A DNA stretch of 58,006 nt from Marisediminicola senii (lineage in GTDB: Bacteria > Actinomycetota > Actinomycetes > Actinomycetales > Microbacteriaceae). Below the pieces are notes generated by a model, which was not told where the DNA came from, ran no database searches, and saw nothing but the letters and a program-made list of their open reading frames with translations. The stretch lies in NCBI RefSeq assembly GCF_011057645.1, contig NZ_JAALGE010000014.1, forward strand, positions 1-58,006, read 5' to 3'. A program made the translations under genes and the position numbers. This document shows positions 15,056 through 26,948 of this stretch, piece after piece; position 1 is the first letter of the stretch, and every line of letters begins with the position of its first letter.

Positions 15056-17672
15056 CTGCGGATTCGTCCTTCCCGGCCGTGCTTTCGCCGACCGATGTGT
15101 CTCCGGCCTGCGGCGCCTCGGGGGTGTCCGACGCGACGTCTCCGGTGAGAGCTTCCACGCCCTGGGCTTCCAGATTGCGTTCACTGTTCTTGGCAACTGC
15201 GATGATTCTGTCATCATCCGCAAACCGCGCGAAAACGACCCCCATCGTGTCCCGACCCTTGGCAGGGACCTCAGCGACAGACGAGCGTACCACCTTGCCG
15301 CTCGCGAGCACGACGAGCACCTCGTCGTCTTCGCCCACGATCAGGGCGCCGGCCAGGTCTCCGCGGTTCTCGGCGAGCTTGGCCACCTTGATGCCGAGGC
15401 CGCCGCGGTTCTGTACGCGGTACTGGTCGACGTCGGTGCGCTTGGCGTAGCCGCCCTCGGTCACGACGAACACGTATCCCTCGGTGGAGACGACGGATGC
15501 GTCGAGCAGCGTGTCATCCCCGCGGAAGTGCATGCCGATCACTCCCGACGTCGACCGCCCCATCGGACGAAGCGCGTCGTTGCCGGCGGTGAATCGCACG
15601 GACATGCCCTTGCGCGAGACGAGCAGCACGTCGGAATCCTGCTCGACGAGCATGGCCGAGACGAGCTCGTCGTCGTCCCGCAGGTTGATGGCGATGATGC
15701 CGCCGGTGCGGTTCGTGTCGTACTCGGTCAGCGCGGTCTTCTTGATCAACCCGCCCTTGGTGGCGAGAACCAGGTACTCGGCGACCTCGTAGTCGCGGAT
15801 GTCGAGGATCTGCGCGATCTCCTCACCCGGCTGCAGCGCGAGCAGGTTGGCGACGTGCTGGCCCTTGGCATCACGGCCGGCCTCCTGCACCTCGTAGGCC
15901 TTGGCGCGGTACACCCGGCCGCGGGTGCTGAAGAACAGCAGCCAGTGGTGGGTGGTGGTCACGAAGAAGTGCTCGACCACGTCGTCCGCGCGCAGCTGGG
16001 CGCCCTTGACGCCCTTGCCTCCGCGGTGCTGGCTGCGGTAGTTGTCGCTGCGGGTGCGCTTGATGTAGCCGCCGCGCGTGACGGTGAGCACCATCTCCTC
16101 TTCGGGGATGAGGTCTTCGACGTTCATGTCGCCGTCGAACCCGAACATGATCTCGGTGCGGCGGTCGTCGCCGTACTTGTCGACGATCTCGGTGAGTTCG
16201 GTGCTCACGATGTCGCGCTGGCGCTGCGGGGTGGCGAGGATGTCGCGGTAGTCGACGATCAGACGCTCGAGTTCATCGTGCTCGTCGATGATCTTCTGTC
16301 GTTCCAGCGCGGCGAGCTGGCGCAGCTGCATGGCCAGGATGGCGCGGGCCTGCAGCTCGTCGATGTCGAGCAGCCCGATGAGTCCCTCGCGCGCGGCCTC
16401 GGCGTCGGCGCTGCGGCGGATGAGCGCGATGACCTCGTCGAGGGCGTCGAGCGCCTTGAGGTACCCGGTGAGGATGTGCATGCGCTCTTCGGCCTTGCGC
16501 AGGCGGAAGGTGGTGCGACGGATGATGACGTCGATCTGGTGTGCGACCCACGCGGTGATGAAACCGTCGATGGGGAGGGTGCGGGGAATGCCGTCGACGA
16601 TCGCCAGCATGTTGGCGCCGAAGTTCTCCTGCAGCGAGGTGTGCTTGTAGAGGTTGTTGAGCACCACCTTCGCGACCGCGTCGCGCTTGAGCACGATGAT
16701 GAGGCGCTGGCCGGTGCGGCCGGAGGTCTCGTCGCGGATGTCGGCGATGCCGCCGAGCTTGCCTTCCTTGACGAGGTCGGCGATCTTGACCGCGAGGTTG
16801 TCGGGGTTCACCTGGTACGGCAGCTCGGTGATCACCAGGCAGGTGCGGCCCTGCAGCTCTTCGACGCTGACGACCGCCCGCATGGTGATCGATCCGCGAC
16901 CGGTGCGATAGGCATCCTGGATGCCCTTGATGCCGAGGATCTGCGCGCCGGTGGGAAAGTCCGGGCCCTTGATGCGCTGAAGGAGCGCCTCGAGGAGTTC
17001 TTCGCGCGTCGCATCCGGGTTCGCCAGCGACCAGAGGGCACCGGATGCCACTTCCCGCAGGTTATGCGGAGGAATGTTGGTCGCCATGCCCACCGCGATA
17101 CCCACCGACCCGTTGACCAGCAGGTTCGGGAACCGCGACGGCAGCACGTCGGGCTCGAGGGTGCGCCCGTCGTAGTTGTCGGAGAAGTCGACGGTGTCCT
17201 CGTCGATGTCCCGCACCATCTCCATCGCGAGGGGGGCCATCTTGGTCTCGGTATACCGGGATGCTGCGGCGCCGTCATTACCGGGAGAGCCAAAGTTGCC
17301 CTGCCCGAGGGCGAGCGGGTACCGCAGGTTCCACGGCTGCACGAGGCGCACGAGCGCGTCGTAGATCGACGAGTCACCGTGCGGGTGGAACTGTCCCATC
17401 ACGTCGCCGACCACACGGGCGCTCTTCGAGAACGAGCGGTCGGGGCGGTAGCCGCCGTCGTACATGGCATAGATCACGCGGCGGTGCACGGGCTTGAGGC
17501 CGTCGCGCACCTCGGGGAGTGCCCGGCCCACGATGACGCTCATCGCGTAGTCGAGGTACGACCGCTGCATCTCGAGCTGCAGGTCGACCTGCTCCACCTT
17601 GTCGTGGGCCAGGTCGATCTCGCGGCCCGCGATCTGCGGCTCGGAGTCTTCCGGAGGAGTTACGTCAGCCAT
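15048..17672 (-). CDS. gyrA: DNA gyrase subunit A
   Basis: 874 residues. The breakage-reunion domain opens with [12 protein letters not shown]. The quinolone-resistance region reads [10 protein letters not shown], and the active-site Tyr is in Ala-Ser-Arg-Tyr-Thr-Glu. The C-terminal half is a DNA-wrapping beta-pinwheel with Gln-Arg-Gly-Gly-Lys-Gly (GyrA box), which marks gyrase rather than topoisomerase IV. An acidic Ser/Asp-rich tail ends the protein. With GyrB it introduces negative supercoils. Confidence 0.97.
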   Translation of the reverse strand: MADVTPPEDSEPQIAGREIDLAHDKVEQVDLQLEMQRSYLDYAMSVIVGRALPEVRDGLKPVHRRVIYAMYDGGYRPDRSFSKSARVVGDVMGQFHPHGDSSIYDALVRLVQPWNLRYPLALGQGNFGSPGNDGAAASRYTETKMAPLAMEMVRDIDEDTVDFSDNYDGRTLEPDVLPSRFPNLLVNGSVGIAVGMATNIPPHNLREVASGALWSLANPDATREELLEALLQRIKGPDFPTGAQILGIKGIQDAYRTGRGSITMRAVVSVEELQGRTCLVITELPYQVNPDNLAVKIADLVKEGKLGGIADIRDETSGRTGQRLIIVLKRDAVAKVVLNNLYKHTSLQENFGANMLAIVDGIPRTLPIDGFITAWVAHQIDVIIRRTTFRLRKAEERMHILTGYLKALDALDEVIALIRRSADAEAAREGLIGLLDIDELQARAILAMQLRQLAALERQKIIDEHDELERLIVDYRDILATPQRQRDIVSTELTEIVDKYGDDRRTEIMFGFDGDMNVEDLIPEEEMVLTVTRGGYIKRTRSDNYRSQHRGGKGVKGAQLRADDVVEHFFVTTTHHWLLFFSTRGRVYRAKAYEVQEAGRDAKGQHVANLLALQPGEEIAQILDIRDYEVAEYLVLATKGGLIKKTALTEYDTNRTGGIIAINLRDDDELVSAMLVEQDSDVLLVSRKGMSVRFTAGNDALRPMGRSTSGVIGMHFRGDDTLLDASVVSTEGYVFVVTEGGYAKRTDVDQYRVQNRGGLGIKVAKLAENRGDLAGALIVGEDDEVLVVLASGKVVRSSVAEVPAKGRDTMGVVFARFADDDRIIAVAKNSERNLEAQGVEALTGDVASDTPEAPQAGDTSVGESTAGKDESADE

Positions 17673-17789
17673 GGAATCTCACAATTCGGTCGTGCGTCGT
17701 GGAGCTCAGGGATTTCGGACGGCGCCGCGGATGCTGGCGACGGGGTGGATCAGCGTGCGGCGCGGGTACTGGCGCGCAACTCGAGCGCG

Positions 17790-20093
<2,304 letters not shown>

Positions 20094-20588
20094 TCAACCG
20101 TAAGTATCGCGAGGACCACGCCCTGGAACTGATTTGGGGCCGCGTTTCCACGAGGGGGCACCCGGGCCTTCGAAACGTATCGTCACGATGCCCGCGTCCG
20201 GGTAGCGCACAGCGATGTGCGTCAGTATCTGCACCCGCATCAGGCGCAGCTGGGTCGCCCACGCGGTGGAGTCGCACTTCACCGTGAGCGTTCCCTCCTC
20301 TATACCGGCGGGATGGGAGTGCTCGGCGGTCTCCTCGCCCGCGATCTCGGCCCAGGACGCCATCATCTCGGACTGCGCGAGCGGTGAATCCCACCCCATG
20401 CGGGAGGTCAGCGAATCGAGAACGTCGCCCAGGCCGTGTGCATCGCGTCCGGCGCCGAACGCCGAACTTGACCCCGGTTCCTTCGTCGCGCGCTTGCGCG
20501 CATCGCTCGACCTCGACTGGCCATCGCCGAACACGCGCCGAAAGCGTTCGAATACCAGCCGGGACTCCGACTCCTCGTCGGCACTCAT
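20094..20588 (-). CDS. dciA: DciA (DUF721): DnaB-associated replication initiation protein
   Basis: 164 residues from ATG 20588, 49 nt after the recF stop; an alternative upstream start at 20663 would overlap recF. The C-terminal half has the DUF721 core: Trp-Ala-Glu-Ile-Ala-Gly, an Ala-Glu-His turn, Ser-Thr-Ala-Trp-Ala-Thr-Gln-Leu-Arg, and the ending Gly-Arg-Gly-Pro-Arg-Asp-Thr-Tyr-Gly shared with mycobacterial Rv0004. DciA is the ancestral helicase operator that loads or activates DnaB in bacteria without DnaC/DnaI, fitting the presence of dnaB in the same window. Confidence 0.92.
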   Translation of the reverse strand: MSADEESESRLVFERFRRVFGDGQSRSSDARKRATKEPGSSSAFGAGRDAHGLGDVLDSLTSRMGWDSPLAQSEMMASWAEIAGEETAEHSHPAGIEEGTLTVKCDSTAWATQLRLMRVQILTHIAVRYPDAGIVTIRFEGPGAPSWKRGPKSVPGRGPRDTYG

Positions 20589-20637
20589 GCGCCGTGCCCC
20601 ACCGTGCCGCATGTGGTTCCCGTGCGCTCTGCGGTTG

Positions 20638-21786
20638 TCATTCGACGATCTTCCCCTGCACAATGCGCACGGTGGTGCGGGTCATCTCCTCCGGCACGTC
20701 GTCGAACACCGCGGCCGTGACCAGCACCTGCTCGAACCCGGCGACCGCGAGCGACAGTCGCGCCCGGCGTGACTGGTCGAGTTCGGCGAACACGTCGTCG
20801 AGGATGAGCACGGGATCTCCCGAGGTCGACTCACGGCGCAGCACCTGGGCCGACGCCAGCTTGATGGCCAGCGCGAACGACCACGATTCACCGTGGCTGG
20901 CATATCCCTTCGCCGCCATGCCGTTGAGGCCGAAGACCACGTCATCGCGGTGCGGGCCGACGAGCGTCACGCCGCGGTCGAGTTCGGAGCGTCGCACCCG
21001 TGCCAGTGCGGTGCGAAAGGCCTCGGCGATGTCGGCGGGCGATGGCGCGGTCTCTGCAGGGGACAGCGGCTCGGTGGCATCCGGGTCCGACACGATGCTG
21101 AGCTGGGTGGCGAGGGTAGCGCGGTGGTCCTCCCCCGCGACCGATATATATGCGGATGCCACTTCCGGGCGCAATTCGTCGACGAGGGCGGTCCTCGCCG
21201 CGATGATCTCCGACCCGAGCGCCACCAGCCGGTCGTCCCACACCTCGAGTGTCGACAGCCCTCCGCCCTTGATGCCGGCGGCCCGCGCCGACTTGAGCAG
21301 GGTGTTGCGCTGTTTGAGCACACGATCGTAGTCTGCGGTCACACCGCTCATGCGCGGCGATCGCAGCACGAGGAGCTCGTCGAGGAACCGCCGGCGGCTC
21401 GATGGATCGCCCCGAACCAGCACCAGGTCTTCGGGGGCGAACAGCACGCTCGAGAAGTACCGGGGCAGTTCGCGCACCTTGATCGGCGACCGGTTGACCT
21501 GTGCGCGGTTGGCGGCGCCCCGGTTCAGCTGTACTTCGACCAGCCGCTCCCGGCCATCGTGTTCGAGCCGCGCCCGGATGATCGCCGATCCCATGCCCTG
21601 CCGGATCATGGCGTGCTCGGTCGACACCCGGTGCGACGACAGGGTGCTGAGGTACCCGAGTGATTCGACCAGGTTGGTCTTGCCCTGGCCGTTGCTGCCG
21701 ACGAACAGGTTGGGGCCGGGCGAAAGGGCGATGTTGGCGGTCTCGTAGTTACGAAAGTCGACGAGGCTGAGGTGCCGGACTAGCAC
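20638..21786 (-). CDS. recF: RecF: recombination mediator ATPase
   Basis: About 382 residues from GTG 21786, which begins just after the gnd stop and gives the usual family N-terminus (Val-Arg-His-Leu-Ser-Leu-x-Asp-Phe-Arg-Asn-Tyr). A GTG at 21819 would add 11 codons inside gnd. Walker A is Gly-Ser-Asn-Gly-Gln-Gly-Lys-Thr-Asn, and Walker B is Leu-Ile-Leu-Asp-Asp-Val-Phe-Ala-Glu-Leu-Asp. It helps RecR/RecO load RecA at single-stranded gaps. Confidence 0.95.
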   Translation of the reverse strand: MLVRHLSLVDFRNYETANIALSPGPNLFVGSNGQGKTNLVESLGYLSTLSSHRVSTEHAMIRQGMGSAIIRARLEHDGRERLVEVQLNRGAANRAQVNRSPIKVRELPRYFSSVLFAPEDLVLVRGDPSSRRRFLDELLVLRSPRMSGVTADYDRVLKQRNTLLKSARAAGIKGGGLSTLEVWDDRLVALGSEIIAARTALVDELRPEVASAYISVAGEDHRATLATQLSIVSDPDATEPLSPAETAPSPADIAEAFRTALARVRRSELDRGVTLVGPHRDDVVFGLNGMAAKGYASHGESWSFALAIKLASAQVLRRESTSGDPVLILDDVFAELDQSRRARLSLAVAGFEQVLVTAAVFDDVPEEMTRTTVRIVQGKIVE

Positions 21787-21790
21787 CTGG

Positions 21791-22681
21791 TCAGTCGGCC
21801 TTCTTGACTCCGTGTCCACCGAACTGGTTGCGCAGTGCGGCCACCGCCTTCATGGCGGGCGAACCGTCTTCCTGGCGGGACACGAATCGGGCGAAGATGG
21901 AAGCGCTGATCGTCGGCACCGGGACGGCGTTGGCGAGTGCTTCCTCGACGGTCCAGCGTCCTTCGCCGGAATCCTCGACGTAGCCCTCGATGTCGTCGAA
22001 TTCCGGGTCCTGCTCGAGTGCCTTCACGAGCAGCTCGAGCAACCAGGAGCGCACGACGGTCCCGCGCTGCCACGCCTTGAATGTGCCGGTGACGTCGTCG
22101 ATGATGTCGCTGCGCTTGTCGAGCAGCTCATATCCCTCGGCGAAGGCCTGCATGAGCGCGTACTCGATGCCGTTGTGCACCATCTTGGCGTAGTGGCCGG
22201 CGCCGGTACCGCCGGCATGCACGAAGGATTCGTCGCGAGGACCTTCCGGCCGCAGCGCGTCGAAGACCGGCATGGCGCGATCGACGTCGTCCTTGCTTCC
22301 GCCGACCATCAGGCCGTAGCCGTTCTCGAGGCCCCAGACTCCTCCGGAGACGCCGACGTCGAGGTACGACATCCCCGCCGCGGCGCACAGCTGGGTGTGG
22401 ACCGCGTCGGAGGTGAAGCGCGAGTTGCCGCCATCGATGATCATGTCGCCGGGTGACAGCACGGTGATGAGGTCCTGGACGACGCCGGTGGTGATATCCC
22501 CCGCCGGCACCATGACCCAGACGATGCGAGGGGCGGGCAGTGCGTCGGCGAGCTCGGCGAGGCCGGCGACGTCGGTCACATCGGGGTTGCGGTCGTAGCC
22601 GGTGACCTCGACACCCCCCGCGCGCAGGCGCGCGCGCATATTGTTTCCCATTTTTCCGAGGCCGACGAGTCCGATGTGCAT
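21791..22681 (-). CDS. gnd: Decarboxylating 6-phosphogluconate dehydrogenase (short GndA type)
   Basis: 296 residues, the short family found in actinobacteria and Bacillus YqeC, not the 470-residue form. Features are an N-terminal Rossmann Gly-Leu-Gly-Lys-Met-Gly, a Gly-Gly-Asn-Ser-Arg-Phe substrate motif, Gly-Val-Ser-Gly-Gly-Val-Trp-Gly, and a catalytic Lys in His-Tyr-Ala-Lys-Met-Val-His-Asn. It converts 6-phosphogluconate to ribulose 5-phosphate plus reduced cofactor. Its position between dnaN and recF is conserved in actinobacteria. Confidence 0.94.
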   Translation of the reverse strand: MHIGLVGLGKMGNNMRARLRAGGVEVTGYDRNPDVTDVAGLAELADALPAPRIVWVMVPAGDITTGVVQDLITVLSPGDMIIDGGNSRFTSDAVHTQLCAAAGMSYLDVGVSGGVWGLENGYGLMVGGSKDDVDRAMPVFDALRPEGPRDESFVHAGGTGAGHYAKMVHNGIEYALMQAFAEGYELLDKRSDIIDDVTGTFKAWQRGTVVRSWLLELLVKALEQDPEFDDIEGYVEDSGEGRWTVEEALANAVPVPTISASIFARFVSRQEDGSPAMKAVAALRNQFGGHGVKKAD

Positions 22682-22748
22682 GTGTCGCTCATTCCTGTTG
22701 CGCAGGCTCGGGCGCCGTGGTGCGGAGCTCCGGTCCGGTGCGGGGTTT

Positions 22749-23894
22749 CTACCGAAGGAGGAGGTTCGGCTGGAGAAGGTAACGGTAGTCGTCTGCCCCG
22801 GCCTGGTCCTTCGACGTCTGGCTGGTGATCATGACCGGACCCGGCTTGTTCGGGTTGTCGGTCTTCGTGAAGGAGATACGGACGAATTCGGTGCGAACCG
22901 CGCCGATACCGTCGAGCAGGAACTGCGGCTTGAGGGAGACGACCATGTCGCCGCCGGTCAGGAACGCGTCGATCGACTCCGATGCCTGGGCCTGCTCCGA
23001 CCCGACCGCCTCGAGCTTCACGCCGTCGACGCTGAAGCTGAACCGGAGGGCTGCCTCCCGCTCGAGCACGAGCGACACCCGTCGAACGGCCTCGACGAGC
23101 TCGGCGGTGTTCATCACGGCGAAATTGTCGACGATCTCCGGGAACAGGCGACGCACCGGCGGGAAGTTGCCCTTGATGAGCAGCGAGGTGACCGTGCGCT
23201 TCTCCGACTGGAAGGCGATCAGCTCGCGTTCATCCGACCGCGCGATCGACACCGAGATCGACCCACTGTGGCCGAAAGTCTTGCCGATCTCTTGCAGGGT
23301 GCGCGCGGGAACGAGCGCGGTCGCGGCGTCGACGTCGGATCCCGCGGAATCCCAGGCGATGCCGCGAACCGCGACGCGGTAGCGGTCGGTCGCGACGAGG
23401 CTGAGCGATCCCGCGGAGACCTCGAGCTGCACCCCGGTGATCACCGGGGTGACGTCATCACGCGAGGCCGCTACCGCGACCTGCGACACAGCAGCGGCGA
23501 AGTCCTCTGCTGACAGTATCCCGGATTGCTCGGATACCTGAGGAAGGTTTGGATATTCCTCTACCGGCATGCTCAGCAACGTGAAATTGGCGGTTCCGCA
23601 CGACACCGTGACCCGCGATCCTTCGGTGGTCATGGTGATCGGTGCGTTCGGCAGCCGGCTCGCGATGTCGGCGAGGAGGCGCCCGGAGACGAGCACCCGC
23701 CCGCTCTCCTGGATGTCGGCGGCGATGGAGGTCTGCGCCGAGACCTCGTAGTCGAATGATGACAACGTGAGTGCGGCATCCGATGCCTCGATCAGGACGC
23801 CGCTGAGGATGGGAAGCGTTGTCCGTTGTGGCAGGAGCTTCACGGCAAAGGAGACGGCTTCGCTAAAGACGTCTCTGTTGACCTGAAACTTCAT
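22749..23894 (-). CDS. dnaN: DNA polymerase III beta clamp
   Basis: 381 residues from ATG 23894, giving the normal Met-Lys-Phe-Gln-Val N-terminus; the longer frame has no homology. Three clamp-fold domains are evident, with Val-Ser-Gly-Arg-Leu-Leu-Ala-Asp-Ile in domain I and Asn-Gly-like hinge turns. The C-terminus contains Leu-Leu-Asp-Gly-Ile and ends in Leu-Leu-Gln-Pro-Asn-Leu-Leu-Leu-Arg. It is the sliding clamp, separated from dnaA by oriC. Confidence 0.97.
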   Translation of the reverse strand: MKFQVNRDVFSEAVSFAVKLLPQRTTLPILSGVLIEASDAALTLSSFDYEVSAQTSIAADIQESGRVLVSGRLLADIASRLPNAPITMTTEGSRVTVSCGTANFTLLSMPVEEYPNLPQVSEQSGILSAEDFAAAVSQVAVAASRDDVTPVITGVQLEVSAGSLSLVATDRYRVAVRGIAWDSAGSDVDAATALVPARTLQEIGKTFGHSGSISVSIARSDERELIAFQSEKRTVTSLLIKGNFPPVRRLFPEIVDNFAVMNTAELVEAVRRVSLVLEREAALRFSFSVDGVKLEAVGSEQAQASESIDAFLTGGDMVVSLKPQFLLDGIGAVRTEFVRISFTKTDNPNKPGPVMITSQTSKDQAGADDYRYLLQPNLLLR

Positions 23895-24324
23895 AGTGAT
23901 CCCCTTGCAACATGCGGACGGCTCGGGTTCCCATACTGGCACAGCGATTCCCGCGCAGCGGGTCCCGACCGAATGGCCTCTCGAGACACCACAGGTTCTT
24001 TTCTCGACAACTGAATTTTTAAAAGAACAAGAATATTAACCGCTGTGCGAACTGTGAGTAACTCGCTGGATCCCTGTCATCCCCGAGGAACTACACGAGT
24101 GTGAGTTGTGCACAGGCTGTGGAATCAAATGTGTAGTTTCTGCGGCGCATCGCGGCGTCTCGGCGCAGTTTCCACAACTTGTAATTCGAAATCGAGCGAT
24201 TCGGGGTAGTTATCCACCGTTTCAACAAAGTTATCCACACTGTGGACTTTGTCCGCTGGTTTCGGGCCCAGAATCGTCCGCGGTTCGAGCAAAGCGAATG
24301 CCTCCTCGATGAGGACCCCGGTGA
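23895..24324. other. oriC: Chromosomal replication origin (oriC), dnaN-dnaA intergenic region
   Basis: 430 bp without a gene. Perfect DnaA box TTATCCACA lies at 24231-24239, TTATCCACC at 24210-24218, and weaker boxes include GTTTCCACA (24168-24176), TTGTGCACA (24106-24114) and TGTGAGTAA (24053-24061). An AT-rich tract at 24011-24040, the most AT-rich stretch nearby, is the likely unwinding element. Location, boxes and AT-rich tract fit the actinobacterial origin. Gene orientation diverges from this point on both sides. Confidence 0.9.
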
Positions 24325-25767
24325 TCAGATCTTGCTGTAGCGGTGGTTCTGCTTGATGCGACTGGTCAGCTCGGTGACCTGGTTGTAGATCGACCGGCGT
24401 TCCTTCATGAGCTCGCTGATCTTCTTGTTCGCGTACATCACCGTGGTGTGGTCGCGGTTGCCGAACAACTGGCCGATCTTCGGAAGAGACAGGTTCGTCA
24501 GTTCCCGGCACAAGTACATTGCGATCTGCCGCGCGGTCGCCACGGCCTGCGACCTCGATGAGCCGTAGAGGTCGTCGACGGTGAGTTTGAAGTAGTCCGC
24601 GGTGTGGTTGATGATGTCGACCGGTGCGATGACGTTGTCGTCGTCGAGGGTAATGAGGTCCTTGAGGACCGTCTGAACGAGGGCGAGGTCGACCGGGGTG
24701 CGGTTGAGGCTCGAGAAGGCGGTCACCCTGATGAGGGTGCCCTCCAGCTCACGGATATTCGACGAGACCTTCGACGCCATGTACTCGAGGATGTCGTCCG
24801 GCACCTGCAGTCGTTCGCTCTGCGCCTTCTTGCGGAGGATCGCGATCCGTGTCTCGAGGTCCGGCGCCTGCACGTCGGTGATGAGGCCCCACTCGAAGCG
24901 TGACCGCATGCGGTCTTCGAAGCCCGTGAGGTGCTTCGGCGGCAGGTCGCTGGTGATGACCACCTGGCGGTTGTGGTCGTGGAGGGTGTTGAAGGTGTGG
25001 AAGAACGCTTCCTGGGTCGAGTCCTTGCCCTGCAGGAACTGGATGTCGTCGATGAGGAGGATGTCGATGTCGCGGTAGCGCGATTGGAAGACCGAGGCCC
25101 GGTTGTTCGCGATGGAGTTGATGAAGTCGTTCGTGAATTCCTCGGAGCTGACGTAGCGCACCCGTATGCCCGGATACAGGCTCTCCGCATAGTGGCCGAT
25201 CGCGTGCAGCAGGTGGGTCTTGCCCAGGCCGGAGTCGCCATAGATGAAGAGCGGGTTGTACGCCTTCGCGGGCGCTTCCGCCACCGCGACCGCGGCAGCG
25301 TGGGCGAAACGGTTCGAGCCGCCGATGACGAAGTTGTCGAAGTTGTACTTGGGGTTGAGGCGGGAGTCCCCGGCCCGCGGTGTCGAGCGCGGGTCGGTGC
25401 GCGCCGACGGGTGTTCCACAGGCGAGGATGGCTGTGAATGCTGCTCGATATAAGGCTTCTCGGCAGTCTCCGGCGCAGAGAGTGAATCGTGGGATATGTC
25501 GGGATTGACCACGATCGCGAAATTGGCCACGGATGCGCCGTCGCCGAGCCCGGCAATTGCGCCGAGTAGTGGCAGCCGGATCCGCTGCTCCAACATGCCC
25601 CTGGTCAGGTCATTCGGCACTTCGAGATACAGCGTGCCCGCCATGACCCCCTTGGGTTCGACGAGACTGAGGAAGCCCTGCAACTGCGGCGTGATGCGCT
25701 CATCGGACCGGAGGCTCGTCAGCACCGCCTGCCAGATCGGCAGTACGTCGTCGGCTACTTCGCTCAT
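24325..25767 (-). CDS. dnaA: Chromosomal replication initiator DnaA
   Basis: 480 residues. Domain I (about 1-85) opens with Pro-Ile-Trp-Gln-Ala-Val; a Pro/Ser-rich domain II linker follows. The AAA+ domain III has Walker A Gly-Asp-Ser-Gly-Leu-Gly-Lys-Thr-His and Walker B Leu-Leu-Ile-Asp-Asp-Ile-Gln-Phe. Domain IV has the DnaA-box-binding signature Leu-Pro-Lys-Ile-Gly-Gln-Leu-Phe-Gly-Asn-Arg-Asp-His-Thr-Thr-Val. It binds the boxes on both flanks of its own gene, suggesting autoregulation. Confidence 0.98.
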   Translation of the reverse strand: MSEVADDVLPIWQAVLTSLRSDERITPQLQGFLSLVEPKGVMAGTLYLEVPNDLTRGMLEQRIRLPLLGAIAGLGDGASVANFAIVVNPDISHDSLSAPETAEKPYIEQHSQPSSPVEHPSARTDPRSTPRAGDSRLNPKYNFDNFVIGGSNRFAHAAAVAVAEAPAKAYNPLFIYGDSGLGKTHLLHAIGHYAESLYPGIRVRYVSSEEFTNDFINSIANNRASVFQSRYRDIDILLIDDIQFLQGKDSTQEAFFHTFNTLHDHNRQVVITSDLPPKHLTGFEDRMRSRFEWGLITDVQAPDLETRIAILRKKAQSERLQVPDDILEYMASKVSSNIRELEGTLIRVTAFSSLNRTPVDLALVQTVLKDLITLDDDNVIAPVDIINHTADYFKLTVDDLYGSSRSQAVATARQIAMYLCRELTNLSLPKIGQLFGNRDHTTVMYANKKISELMKERRSIYNQVTELTSRIKQNHRYSKI

Positions 25768-26111
25768 GAGTCCCCTCTGTGGGAGTCAGCTCCCAGAATC
25801 TATACACAGGGTTATCCACTGCCTGTGCAATTCCACCACCTTAGTTTGCAGGGTCTGCAGGCACGTGGGTAGGGCAGGCCTGCTGTGAATATCGACGGTT
25901 CTCCACAGGGCGGGTTTGACCATCAGCCATTAACACCGTATTTTTAATCAGTTGACTTCAGGCTTCCAGGCCTTTCTACACTTCAGGGATTCATAGAATC
26001 CGCGCATCCCGGCACCCATGTCGCCGGCACCGCGAGTGGGTGTGGTGGATGCAATGCCGTCGCAGTCGAACTGCCGAGACCTGAACACCGAATACGTCGT
26101 GGAGACCGATT
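25768..26111. promoter_or_regulatory. dnaA-rpmH divergent regulatory region with DnaA boxes
   Basis: 344 bp without a gene. One-mismatch DnaA boxes lie at 25812-25820 (TTATCCACT) and 25899-25907 (TTCTCCACA). Towards rpmH there is an AT-rich stretch (25931-25950), a promoter-like pair (see the separate entry) and the perfect inverted repeat GGATTC-ATA-GAATCC at 25987-26001. The region must hold both the dnaA and rpmH promoters and may extend oriC function. Confidence 0.7.
25952..25980 (+). promoter_or_regulatory. Likely rpmH promoter
   Basis: A -35-like TTGACT (25952-25957) and a -10-like TCTACA (25975-25980) are separated by 17 bp, in the correct orientation 130 bp before rpmH. The call rests on consensus matching only. 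Confidence 0.5.
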
Positions 26112-26249
26112 ATGAGCAAGCGCACATTTCAGCCGAACAACCGCCGTCGCGCCAAGGTGCACGGCTTCCGACTCCGTATGCGCACCCGCGCCGGCCGCGC
26201 CATCCTCGGCGCCCGTCGTCGCAAGGGTCGTACCGAACTCTCCGCATAG
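26112..26249 (+). CDS. rpmH: 50S ribosomal protein L34
   Basis: 45 residues, highly basic, with the family pattern [11 protein letters not shown] at the start and Gly-Arg-Arg-like repeats at the end. Length and sequence are typical. It is the first gene of the rpmH-rnpA-yidD-yidC-jag-rsmG operon. Confidence 0.97.
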   Translation: MSKRTFQPNNRRRAKVHGFRLRMRTRAGRAILGARRRKGRTELSA

Positions 26250-26261
26250 TCCGGTTGCACC

Positions 26262-26603
26262 GTGCTGGCGCGCAGTAACAGGATCGTCCACGCCGACGAT
26301 TACCGCGCAACGGTACGGTCGGGGCGGCGCTCGACGTCGCCCCACTCGGTGATCTACCTGCGGCACAACGGTCGGGCTGCCGAGCCACGGTTCGGTTTCA
26401 TCGTCGCGAAGAGTGTAGGCAATGCCGTCACGCGCAACCTGGTTCGCCGACGCCTCAAAGGCGCCGCGTTCGAGTTGCTGCCGATGGCCGCACCGGGCAC
26501 CGACCTCGTGGTGCGCGCATTGCCAGCGGCGGCGCAGGCCCCATGGGATACCCTGAGAGCCCAGATTTCCGAGGCGCTGAGCAAGGGTGTGACACGACAA
26601 TGA
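26262..26603 (+). CDS. rnpA: Ribonuclease P protein component
   Basis: 113 residues from GTG 26262, 12 nt after rpmH. The family core is present: Arg-Phe-Gly-Phe-Ile-Val-Ala-Lys-Ser-Val-Gly-Asn-Ala-Val and the RNR-like Arg-Asn-Leu-Val-Arg-Arg-Arg-Leu-Lys. It supports the catalytic RNA in maturing tRNA 5' ends. Its end overlaps yidD by four bases. Confidence 0.95.
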   Translation: MLARSNRIVHADDYRATVRSGRRSTSPHSVIYLRHNGRAAEPRFGFIVAKSVGNAVTRNLVRRRLKGAAFELLPMAAPGTDLVVRALPAAAQAPWDTLRAQISEALSKGVTRQ

Positions 26604-26941
26604 GCAATGTCATCGCCGCTGTCCTGTTACTCCCCCGCAATATCTGCGTCGGTATCCTCCGTATCTATCGCGCCGTGATCTCGCCGCTGTATGGCGATGT
26701 CTGCCGGTATTACCCCTCGTGCTCGTCATACGCACTCCAGGCCATCCAGCACCACGGAATGGTGCGCGGCATCTGGCTCGGTACGAAGCGAATCGCCCGA
26801 TGCCATCCCTGGGCAGAGGGCGGAATCGACGACGTTCCTGAATCCCGGGGAATGCCACATGAAATATCCCGGTTCGGGTTCGTTGTCCCCGACCACGGCA
26901 CCGCGCGTGCTGCACTCGTAGACAGCCGCGGAAAGGCCTGA
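26600..26941 (+). CDS. yidD: YidD: membrane protein insertion efficiency factor
   Basis: 113 residues; ATG at 26600 overlaps the rnpA TGA. It has an amphipathic N-terminus and the signature Ile-Ser-Pro-Leu-Tyr-Gly with three Cys (Cys-Arg-Tyr-Tyr-Pro-Ser-Cys-Ser and Arg-Cys-His-Pro-Trp). The C-terminal 30 residues extend beyond the usual family length and are not recognised. It acts at the membrane alongside YidC, encoded next. Confidence 0.93.
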   Translation: MSNVIAAVLLLPRNICVGILRIYRAVISPLYGDVCRYYPSCSSYALQAIQHHGMVRGIWLGTKRIARCHPWAEGGIDDVPESRGMPHEISRFGFVVPDHGTARAALVDSRGKA

Positions 26942-26948
26942 CCAACGC